Source: JAJRPT01 sp965661945 (GTDB lineage: Bacteria; Bacteroidota; Ignavibacteria; Kapaibacteriales; UBA2268). Taken from it: a stretch of DNA of 64,000 bases. Shown here piece by piece: positions 16,122 through 23,037 of this stretch (position 1 is its first letter; the number at the start of each line of letters is the position of its first letter). A program made the position numbers and the translations under genes. The stretch covers positions 310,001 to 374,000 of the forward strand of contig CBFIFP010000001.1 of assembly GCA_965661945.1 (NCBI GenBank), given 5' to 3'. Under the pieces are notes generated by a model. It was not told the DNA's origin, ran no database searches, and saw only the letters and a program-made list of their open reading frames with translations.

Positions 16122-17348
16122 ATGGAAGACAAAATTAAATTTATATTAGTAGAAAGCGAAGGAACCCAACTATCAAAACTTCAAAAAGTGGTAGAGAGGA
16201 TTTACAGTAATTCACCAATTCATATAGCTACAAATGCTCAAAAAGCTGTTGAGATTATTGAAAAAAATGGTGAAAACTCAATAATAATCTCTAGCTTAAA
16301 GCTATCAGATATTAATGGGTTAAAATTACTGGCAAAAATAAAGACTTTCAAATTTAATAATTATGTATTTTTACTTGCTTTAACATCTGAAGCAGATTCG
16401 GTAAAAGTTCAAGCACTAAGAGATGGTATTACTGATTTTATCTCTAAACCTTATGTAGTTGAAGAATTAATACCTAAAATTAGGAATTCATATATTCTTA
16501 TCGAATCCCACATAAAAGTTGTAAATTTTGAAAAACGATATTTTGATTTAAAGGATGTATTTGATAAAGAAATACTAAAAATTAAAGATATATTAGATTT
16601 AATTATCAATAAAAAAATCCCTGACTCAGCTGAAGAGATTATTTTAATAGAAAAAGCTGCTAAATGGCTCTGTGATAAATTACTAACAAAGAAAGAAGAT
16701 ACAGAAGAAATTCTTACGATTGTTAACGCTTCTAAGCTTGTAAAAACTGGTAGAGTGATTTTAGATGATAAGACTATAAATGAGCCGATTATGACAGATG
16801 GGCGACTTACCAGCCAAGATATGAAATTAATTCCTGAAACTAATTTTACTATATATAACCAAATTAGGGGCTTTGAAAAAGTTGCTCATGTTTTGAAATA
16901 TATTTATGAGAATTATGATGGAACTGGTTTTCCTGAAGGAAAGAAAAGTTGGGAAATACCTATTGGAAGCAGAATATTAAGAGTTGTTTGTGATTATTAT
17001 GATATTCTGAAAAAAGAGAAAAACTCCGGTAAAGCAATGGATAAAATTGTTTTAGAGGTTAAAAGACTTTATGATTTTAATGTTGTTGCGTTTTTTGACC
17101 AGTTTCTTGCGGAAACAAACACCGAAGGAACTAAACAAGAGGTTCCTGCAGATATTATGCAACTTACGGAAGGTGTTACAATTTCTAGAAATATCCTTAC
17201 AAAAGAGGGTTTTGTTTTATTAGGAAGAAACACAGTTTTAGACCTTGATACACTTCAAAAATTAAAAATTGCAAACCAAAAAGAAGGTATAGTTGGTAGT
17301 GTTTATATTTATGATATTGCTACTAAACAAGAAAGAAGTAAAGTATAA
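16122..17348 (+). CDS. Degenerate receiver / HD-GYP protein
   Basis: 408 residues from ATG 16122; an upstream TTG frame is less likely because it would overlap the egtB promoter region. Residues 1-125 are a receiver fold, but the phospho-acceptor position reads IIISSLKLSD, so the aspartate is replaced by serine (57/58). Residues about 150-330 align with an HD-GYP phosphodiesterase core: GFEKVAHVLKYIYENYDGTG and then FPEGKKSWEIPIGSRIL match its C-terminal half. The HHE metal ligands are replaced (IYEN) and no HD pair is seen. The C-terminus (about 330-408) resembles a DUF3391-like small domain. It is probably a non-catalytic cyclic-di-GMP binding or scaffold protein. It is divergent from egtB. 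Confidence 0.75.
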   Translation: MEDKIKFILVESEGTQLSKLQKVVERIYSNSPIHIATNAQKAVEIIEKNGENSIIISSLKLSDINGLKLLAKIKTFKFNNYVFLLALTSEADSVKVQALRDGITDFISKPYVVEELIPKIRNSYILIESHIKVVNFEKRYFDLKDVFDKEILKIKDILDLIINKKIPDSAEEIILIEKAAKWLCDKLLTKKEDTEEILTIVNASKLVKTGRVILDDKTINEPIMTDGRLTSQDMKLIPETNFTIYNQIRGFEKVAHVLKYIYENYDGTGFPEGKKSWEIPIGSRILRVVCDYYDILKKEKNSGKAMDKIVLEVKRLYDFNVVAFFDQFLAETNTEGTKQEVPADIMQLTEGVTISRNILTKEGFVLLGRNTVLDLDTLQKLKIANQKEGIVGSVYIYDIATKQERSKV

Positions 17349-17407
17349 ATATTATCAAACTAAATATTTAACTCATTATTTTTATTAAATCTATAATTTT
17401 ACTATAA

Positions 17408-18439
17408 CTATTTATAAATTTTTGCTTTTAATCTTTTTGCAATATTTACAAGTAAAATTAATGCAGGTACTTCTATTAGTGGTCCAATAACACCTACAAA
17501 TGCTTGACCTGAGTTAATTCCAAATACTGCAATTGATACGGCAATAGCGAGTTCGAAATTATTACCAGTTGCTGTAAATGAAATTGCTGCATTATTTTCA
17601 TAATTTATATTACTCCAGTTCGAGATAAGGAAACTAACAAAAAACATCACGAAAAAGTATATTATTAAAGGAATTGCTACAATCGTTACATCGAAAGGTA
17701 ATTCAAGAATCACTTCACCTTTTAGACCAAACATTACTATTATAGTAAAAATTAAAGCATAAAGAGTGAATGGAGAGATATTTGGAATAAATTTTCTTTC
17801 ATACCATTCATTTCCTTTTATTTTTGTTAAGATTTGTCTGCTTAAAAAACCAAGTAAAAATGGAATTCCTAAGTAGATTAACACACTTTCTGTAACTTGA
17901 ATTATACTTATATCAACTATCTGCCCCTCTAAACCAAAATAAGTTGGTAGTATTGTAATAAAAAGCCAAGCGTAAAAACTATAAGTGAAAACTTGAAAAA
18001 TTGAATTTAGAGCAACCAGAGCTGCTCCCAATTCTTTACTTCCTTTTGCTAAATCATTCCATACTAATACCATGGCAACACATCTTGCGAGTCCAATAAG
18101 TATCAAACCAGACATATACTCTGGATAATCTGATAAAAGTAGTATAGCCAAAACGAACATAATCATTGGACCTATAATCCAATTTAAGATTACAGATATA
18201 GATAGTATTTTAACATTTTTCAAAATTGAGGGCAGAAGACTGTATTTTACTTTTGCAAGTGGTGGATACATCATAATTATCAGACCTATAGCAATAGGTA
18301 CATTGGTAGTACCTAATGTGAAAGAGTTAATTGTCTCTGGTAATGTTGGAATAATAAATCCTAACAAAACTCCAAAAACCATTGCAAGAAATATCCACAA
18401 TGTTAAGTATCTATCTAAAAATGATAATCTTACTTGCAT
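17408..18439 (-). CDS. acr3: Arsenite efflux permease Acr3
   Basis: Acr3 exports arsenite using the proton motive force. The 343 residues contain about ten membrane helices. The family signature GLARCVAMVLVWND is present, with the essential cysteine at C120, as is the conserved glutamate stretch GVIGPLIEVPALI near the C-terminus. It is the third gene of an arsR-reductase-acr3 operon, 23 bases after the reductase gene. Expression is presumably induced by arsenic through ArsR binding upstream of the operon. Confidence 0.95.
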   Translation of the reverse strand: MQVRLSFLDRYLTLWIFLAMVFGVLLGFIIPTLPETINSFTLGTTNVPIAIGLIIMMYPPLAKVKYSLLPSILKNVKILSISVILNWIIGPMIMFVLAILLLSDYPEYMSGLILIGLARCVAMVLVWNDLAKGSKELGAALVALNSIFQVFTYSFYAWLFITILPTYFGLEGQIVDISIIQVTESVLIYLGIPFLLGFLSRQILTKIKGNEWYERKFIPNISPFTLYALIFTIIVMFGLKGEVILELPFDVTIVAIPLIIYFFVMFFVSFLISNWSNINYENNAAISFTATGNNFELAIAVSIAVFGINSGQAFVGVIGPLIEVPALILLVNIAKRLKAKIYK

Positions 18440-18462
18440 AACTTTACCTTAATATCGTTTTG

Positions 18463-19116
18463 TTACTTTTTTACTTTTGACATAACATAAAATAATTCAG
18501 ATGATATTTGCAAACTTCTTTCTAAATATTTTTCTGTTACTTTAGGAGTACCGTCGAACTCTTTTGGATCTTGATAAGTTAATGATATTCTTTTTGCAGC
18601 ACCGGGCAAATATGGACAGTTTGCATCAGCTTCAGAACAAGTCATTACTGCGCAATAATTGCTTTGCGGGTTAAATTTGTCATCATATTTTTTTGAGAAA
18701 CAAATAAATTCTTTACCATTTGACGAATAAGTGTATTTTGGATTATTTTCACCTTCTTTTTTTAATTCTAATCCAAGAGTTTTCATTGCATTTACTGCTC
18801 TTGGATTAAAAGCTGTAGCTTCTGTACCACCAGAATATGTTAAAATATTTTTTCCCACTCCATAATAATCAGCTGCTATTCTAGCCCATATTTCACTCAT
18901 TTGACTTCTTCTGCTGTTGTGAGTACAAACGAATAATAAATTTACCTTATCATTCTTGCTTATGTAGTCTGCCATAGTCTCAAGAATCACTTTTCTTTCA
19001 GATGGTATATTTTCTGACATTTTTATAACTTCTTTTATAGTAAGTTCTAATTGATTCGACATATCATTCTCCTTTGTATTTGAGAAGGTTAACAAAAAAA
19101 GCAATACAAACAACAT
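18463..19116 (-). CDS. Low-molecular-weight phosphatase-type arsenate reductase, two possible starts
   Basis: A protein-tyrosine-phosphatase-fold reductase. The CX5R loop reads VCTHNSRRSQM, with the nucleophile cysteine and arginine at C46 and R52 counted from the inner start. The late aspartate motif is YQDPKEFDG, and four further cysteines lie between. This family in arsenic operons reduces arsenate to arsenite for export. Two starts are each well primed. ATG 19116 has AAGGAG five bases upstream and adds an 18-residue hydrophobic leader (MLFVLLFLLTFSNTKEND); the inner ATG 19062 has its own AAGGAG six bases upstream and gives a soluble 199-residue form. The canonical form is cytosolic, so the leader is odd. 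Confidence 0.82.
   Translation of the reverse strand: MLFVLLFLLTFSNTKENDMSNQLELTIKEVIKMSENIPSERKVILETMADYISKNDKVNLLFVCTHNSRRSQMSEIWARIAADYYGVGKNILTYSGGTEATAFNPRAVNAMKTLGLELKKEGENNPKYTYSSNGKEFICFSKKYDDKFNPQSNYCAVMTCSEADANCPYLPGAAKRISLTYQDPKEFDGTPKVTEKYLERSLQISSELFYVMSKVKK
19069..19074 (-). promoter_or_regulatory. Internal ribosome site of the arsenate reductase gene
   Basis: AAGGAG on the minus strand, six bases before ATG 19062 (MSNQLELT). It competes with an equally good AAGGAG at 19122-19127 before ATG 19116, so both a long and a short product are possible. Confidence 0.6.
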
Positions 19117-19132
19117 ACAAACTCCTTTTAAA

Positions 19133-19465
19133 TTAGCAACAAATTATTTGTAATTTAATTGCTGTGGTTAAAAAATTATCTATTAATTCTCTGTTTTTAT
19201 TTAAGTTATCATAATCTATGCAATAACAATTTTTTGTGCCATCAATTGTTCCTTTTATTAACCCTACGTCTTTCAATTCTTTAAGATGTTGAGAAATAGT
19301 AGATTGTGAAAGTCCAATTTCTGTTACTAATTCGCCACAAATACAAGTATTTTTATTCATAAGTTCTTCTATTATTGCAATTCGCGCTGGATGGGATAGA
19401 GCATTTGCTACTTTAGCAAGTTCTATTTGTTTTGAAGTATATATCTCGTGTTTTGTTAATCCCAT
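19133..19465 (-). CDS. arsR: ArsR-family metalloregulator
   Basis: A 110-residue winged-helix repressor of the ArsR/SmtB family. The recognition helix region reads LSQSTISQHLKELKDVGLI. Just before it lies CICGEL, a Cys-x-Cys pair where arsenite-sensing ArsR proteins hold their ligands. A further Cys-Cys ends the protein (QIICC), and NCYC lies in the wing region. It is the first gene of the arsenic operon. Binding of arsenite to the cysteines would release it from the palindrome at 19495-19510, about 30 bases upstream of its own start. Confidence 0.93.
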   Translation of the reverse strand: MGLTKHEIYTSKQIELAKVANALSHPARIAIIEELMNKNTCICGELVTEIGLSQSTISQHLKELKDVGLIKGTIDGTKNCYCIDYDNLNKNRELIDNFLTTAIKLQIICC

Positions 19466-19494
19466 TTTTTTAACTTAATAATTGTAAAACTATA

Positions 19495-19510
19495 ATCGCA
19501 ATATTACGAT
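19495..19510. promoter_or_regulatory. Probable ArsR operator
   Basis: ATCGCAATATTACGAT is a near-perfect palindrome (ATCG-AATATT-CGAT with one mismatched pair). It lies 30-45 bases upstream of the arsR ATG, where RNA polymerase would bind. Position, symmetry and composition fit autoregulation by ArsR/SmtB proteins. Binding is inferred. Confidence 0.6.
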
Positions 19511-19568
19511 AAATAAATTAAAATAAAAAATTAATTATTCTTAACATTTTAATCATTAACATTTCAAT

Positions 19569-19589
19569 CTTAGAATTTATTCTTCTAAG
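19569..19589. repeat. Inverted repeat in the arsR / acidic-protein intergenic region
   Basis: CTTAGAA (19569-19575) and TTCTAAG (19583-19589) form a perfect 7-base inverted repeat with a 7-base loop. A third TTCTAAG follows at 19611-19617. It may be a second operator or a weak hairpin; there is no T-tract to make a convincing terminator. Confidence 0.4.
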
Positions 19590-19627
19590 CATTTTAATTA
19601 ATTTTAATAATTCTAAGTATTTTTTCT

Positions 19628-19635
19628 TAAATTTG
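19628..19635 (+). promoter_or_regulatory. -7-like box before the acidic protein gene
   Basis: TAAATTTG fits TAnnTTTG and lies 28 bases before ATG 19664. No good -33 TTTG is seen at the expected distance, so this is a moderate match. Confidence 0.35.
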
Positions 19636-19663
19636 AAATATTTTTGAACCAAATTTTAAAGTT

Positions 19664-20332
19664 ATGGGTCTTTTTGTAATTGATATAGACGAGAGTCATG
19701 AAGAAGAGTTATCTAACTACTTGAAAAGTTTCAAAGAAAATGAGATTGACTACTTTAAAGAGGATAATCCAGAAGATTTGCATGATAATTTAGCAAAATT
19801 GTTATCCAGAAATCTTGCTAGAAAATTTAATTTAGATGAAAATGAAGTTATAGATGAGTTTCTTGCGGAACTTGATGATATGGAAGATAAATTTGATATA
19901 GATGATATTGATGAAGAGTTAGATGATGAGTTTGAAGAAAATTATCATGAAATTATTGTTGATGAATTTGGTAAACTTAAAAATTTTAATGTTATAATCG
20001 AAGAAGAATACGATGAATTTTATGAGATTTTTGATTTTAATTTATACAATAATATTGAAAATGAAATAAGGCAAATAACTTTAGAGTTTGATCAGGATGC
20101 ATCTGCTATTGGTTTTTTTATTACTGAAAATGGTTTTAAACATTTAATGGATAAGCACGACTGCTTTTTTGGTGAGTTAATTGTTGTGAAAAATTTTGAA
20201 GAAAAAACTATTAGAGATTCTATAGATTTTATCAAACACTTTGATAAATTTAGAGACTTATTTATTTTTGATTTTGATGATGATATTGATGATGATTTCA
20301 ATGATGATTTTGATGATTTTATGAAAAACTAA
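19664..20332 (+). CDS. Highly acidic Asp/Glu-rich protein, function unknown
   Basis: 222 residues with an extraordinary share of Asp and Glu, including runs such as DIDDIDEELDDEFEEN in the middle and a C-terminal tail FDFDDDIDDDFNDDFDDF. Predicted helices dominate the first half. The stretch between about 120 and 195 is less acidic and looks like a folded alpha/beta domain (SAIGFFITENGFKHL). It has no signal peptide or membrane segment. I recognise no family. Its stop is followed directly by the ATG of the HAD phosphatase gene, which in turn abuts the sensor kinase, so the three are co-expressed. A metal-binding or nucleic-acid-mimicking role is only speculation. Confidence 0.75.
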   Translation: MGLFVIDIDESHEEELSNYLKSFKENEIDYFKEDNPEDLHDNLAKLLSRNLARKFNLDENEVIDEFLAELDDMEDKFDIDDIDEELDDEFEENYHEIIVDEFGKLKNFNVIIEEEYDEFYEIFDFNLYNNIENEIRQITLEFDQDASAIGFFITENGFKHLMDKHDCFFGELIVVKNFEEKTIRDSIDFIKHFDKFRDLFIFDFDDDIDDDFNDDFDDFMKN

Positions 20333-21043
20333 ATGAATAAATTAAACTTTTTTGTTGATTTTGATGGAACGATTTCAAACGAAGATTTAGGAGATAAAGT
20401 TTTCAAAATTTTAGGTAAGTTCGAACCATTCCATACTCAATTGATAAATAAGGAAATTAATATTAAAGAGTATTGGCACAAACTTTGTGATAGTTTAAAC
20501 GATGATGTTGGTCTAGAAAACATAGAAGAAATTGCACGAAATACTGATTATGATTATTACTTTAAGAGTTTTTACGATTGGGTCAAATCTGAAGGATTTC
20601 AAATTAGGATTGTGAGTGATGGGTTTGACTCTTATATTAATGAAGCTTTTAGTTTACTTGATATTAATGATATAACTATTTTTTGTAATAAGTTTAATGA
20701 AGAAAATGGTAAAATAACACCTTGTTTTTATGGGGCACAAGAAAACTGCGATTGTTTTTCTGCTTCTTGTAAAAGAAATGTTGTTTTAAATAATTCGAAC
20801 GATGATGATGTTTTAGTATATATTGGTGATGGATATTCAGACTTCTGTCCTGCTGAGCATTGTGATATAATATTTGCAAAAAAAAGTTTGGCGGCATATT
20901 GCAATGATAAAAGAATACCACATTACCCTTACAAAAATTTTTTTGATATAAAAAAAATCATAATTGATTTGATTGATAAAAAAAAAATAAAGAAAAGAAA
21001 TTTTGCGTCGATAAAAAGAAAGAATGCATTTGAATCGGAATAA
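20333..21043 (+). CDS. HAD-IB phosphatase, MtnX/SerB-like
   Basis: 236 residues of the haloacid dehalogenase superfamily. Motif I is FFVDFDGTIS with nucleophile D9 and acid D11. Motif II is IVSDGFDSYI, and motif IV is IGDGYSDFCPAE. The spacing and the DGYSD motif match the MtnX-like / phosphoserine phosphatase-like branch (HAD-IB). MtnX acts in methionine salvage, but no salvage genes are nearby, so the substrate is open. A cysteine-rich patch (NCDCFSASC) lies in the cap region. It begins immediately after the acidic protein stop and ends immediately before the kinase ATG. Confidence 0.85.
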   Translation: MNKLNFFVDFDGTISNEDLGDKVFKILGKFEPFHTQLINKEINIKEYWHKLCDSLNDDVGLENIEEIARNTDYDYYFKSFYDWVKSEGFQIRIVSDGFDSYINEAFSLLDINDITIFCNKFNEENGKITPCFYGAQENCDCFSASCKRNVVLNNSNDDDVLVYIGDGYSDFCPAEHCDIIFAKKSLAAYCNDKRIPHYPYKNFFDIKKIIIDLIDKKKIKKRNFASIKRKNAFESE

Positions 21044-22522
21044 ATGAAAATAAAATTTTACATATTATTTATCTTTTTAATTTCAAATACTTTATTGAAT
21101 TCTCAAATTGTAGAGTTTGATAAGGTTTTGGTTAATAATAAAATTGCTGATTATGAGAATCAAGATATAGTTCTCAGCGATAAAGATTCTGTTACATTTT
21201 ATTATTTTTGTAAAACTGAACAATCAGAGCAAACTCCTTTTCTTTTCAGGGTATTGCTTTCTAATGGTTTAGACTCTGCTGTTAAAACTTGGAATGAGCC
21301 AATAATTCAATATACTAAACTACCCGAAGGTAGATATGAATTCCAAGTTTCTGCTTTTGACCTGAAAAAAAATTGGACAACTAATCCCAAAACAGTTAAA
21401 TTTAGAGTGAATAATTTTGAAGCTCGATTACTAAAAGATATTGAGTATCTTAATGAAATTATTGAATCACAAGATAGTGTAATAACAAAACTAAAAAATA
21501 TAAAACCCGAAGCAAATTCATCAATGAATTGGCTATCAATTATAGGTGGATTTTTAGGTGCATCGTTAATATTTACCGTATTATTTATATTTTTAAGACC
21601 TGGTAAGAAGGGCGAAGAAAATGATGATGTTAAACGCAAATTTCACAGATTAGAACTTGAAAATAATAATCTAAAAGCTGAGTTAGGAGCTTTAAGATCA
21701 CAAATTGAAGGTCTTCAACGACGTACTGAGGATATGCGTTACAGAAATAAAGAACTTGAAGAAAGTGTTAAGAAATTAATTGTATCAAAAGAAGAATTAG
21801 AAACACTACAAAGCCAAAAAGATGAACTTTTTGCAATGCTTATTCACGATATTAAAAATCCGGCTGGAATTATTAAAAGCTTGGTTGAACTATTACGCTC
21901 TTATGACTTATCAGCTATTGACCAGCAAGGAATTATTGATGATATTTTAAATACAACTAAAGTAATTGTACAACTATCACAAGAAGTATCAAGAGTTTTG
22001 GCTTTAGAAGGTGGAAAACTAAATATGGACTTCAAGGAAGCAAGTTTAGTTGATATTAGTAAACGGGTATACGATAGATTTAAAATTAAAGCAAAAGAAA
22101 AAAATATAACTTTGATGTATGACGTTCCTGACGGTTTGCCAGATGTTAAATTAGATGAAGGTAAAATTGATGAGGTTGTTTCAAACTTGCTTTCTAATGC
22201 TATAAAATTCACTCAAAAAGGTGGTTCTGTTCGATTAAAAGTTCAACAAATAGATGATACAATCGTTTTTGAAATAAGTGATAATGGGTTAGGACTATCA
22301 GAAGATGATTTAAATAATGCTTTCAAACGCGGTGCACAACTTTCTGCAAAACCTACTGGTGGTGAAAGTTCTACTGGCTTAGGTTTATGGATAGTTAAAA
22401 AATTAGTAGAGGCTCATAACGGAAGAGTTTGGGTGCGTTCATCACTTGGAAAAGGTTCTACTTTTGCATTTTCATTACCTGTGGTTCAACTAAAAACTAA
22501 AAGTGTAGTGCATCTTAACTAA
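21044..22522 (+). CDS. Membrane sensor histidine kinase with Y_Y_Y-type domain
   Basis: 492 residues. A signal peptide covers about 1-20. A periplasmic beta domain containing LPEGRYEFQVSAFDLKKNW (93-111) matches the Y_Y_Y domain usually found after two-component propellers. One membrane helix spans about 164-184, followed by a coiled coil (195-260). The H-box MLIHDIKNPAG has H268. The ATPase shows the N-box NLLSNAIKFT, the G1 box DNGLGL and the G2 box TGLGLWIVKKLVEAHNG. The propeller that normally precedes Y_Y_Y is missing, so the sensor is shortened. No response regulator is adjacent. It is coupled to the HAD gene upstream. Confidence 0.92.
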   Translation: MKIKFYILFIFLISNTLLNSQIVEFDKVLVNNKIADYENQDIVLSDKDSVTFYYFCKTEQSEQTPFLFRVLLSNGLDSAVKTWNEPIIQYTKLPEGRYEFQVSAFDLKKNWTTNPKTVKFRVNNFEARLLKDIEYLNEIIESQDSVITKLKNIKPEANSSMNWLSIIGGFLGASLIFTVLFIFLRPGKKGEENDDVKRKFHRLELENNNLKAELGALRSQIEGLQRRTEDMRYRNKELEESVKKLIVSKEELETLQSQKDELFAMLIHDIKNPAGIIKSLVELLRSYDLSAIDQQGIIDDILNTTKVIVQLSQEVSRVLALEGGKLNMDFKEASLVDISKRVYDRFKIKAKEKNITLMYDVPDGLPDVKLDEGKIDEVVSNLLSNAIKFTQKGGSVRLKVQQIDDTIVFEISDNGLGLSEDDLNNAFKRGAQLSAKPTGGESSTGLGLWIVKKLVEAHNGRVWVRSSLGKGSTFAFSLPVVQLKTKSVVHLN

Positions 22523-22631
22523 CTTGCAATATATTTATATTACTTTTTTAAAATTATATTCAATTCAAATATTAATGATAAATTAAAGCCCTTTGTTAAT
22601 AATTTTTATTTTTATTCACAATTTTTATTCA

Positions 22632-22639
22632 TATTTTTG
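22632..22639 (+). promoter_or_regulatory. -7-like box before ftsL-ftsI
   Basis: TATTTTTG fits TAnnTTTG and lies 29 bases before the TTG start of ftsL. The nearest TTTG upstream (22592-22595) is too distant for a standard -33 element, so support is partial. Confidence 0.35.
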
Positions 22640-22668
22640 TAAAATAGAATACGCAATGGGGGGAAGAT

Positions 22669-23037
22669 TTGCTTTCTATTTTAAAAAATAAATATAAATC
22701 TAACGAGTTAAGAAAAATACTCGGCGATGAACAAGTCCAAAATGCCTTAAAATCTTGGACAAAATTAAATCGCTGGAGTGTATTTCTATTTCTATTAATT
22801 ACATCTGGTTTAATGATACTTTATGTAAATAATGTATTATCTATTAACGAGTTAGCAGAAGATATTAGAAATTTAGAAAAACAAGAAAAAAGAATAGAAT
22901 TTAGAAAGAGATTAGTTGAATCTGAAGTAATAAAACTCCAAAGCGCAGAAAGAATTTGTAAAATTGCCGAAGAAAAACTTAAAATGATAAAAAGTGATGC
23001 TTTTCCACTTGTAATTGAGAATTTAGATGATAAATAA
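22669..23037 (+). CDS. ftsL: FtsL-like cell division protein
   Basis: A 122-residue bitopic membrane protein: a cytoplasmic N-terminus of about 35 residues, one helix (WSVFLFLLITSGLMILYV, about 37-54), then a coiled coil (ELAEDIRNLEKQEKRIEFRK). This is the layout of FtsL, the scaffold that joins the septal synthase complex. Sequence similarity in this family is low, so the call rests mainly on layout and on the ftsI gene it overlaps by 11 bases. The only sensible start is TTG at 22669, preceded by a G-rich ribosome site. An ATG at 22656 is in another frame and stops after a few codons. Confidence 0.7.
   Translation: MLSILKNKYKSNELRKILGDEQVQNALKSWTKLNRWSVFLFLLITSGLMILYVNNVLSINELAEDIRNLEKQEKRIEFRKRLVESEVIKLQSAERICKIAEEKLKMIKSDAFPLVIENLDDK

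Noticed and set aside
16052..16132. Longer start for EgtB and the overlapping TTG start of the divergent gene
   Set aside because: Both would overlap each other across the promoter region; ATG 16051 and ATG 16122 fit protein families and leave room for promoters.
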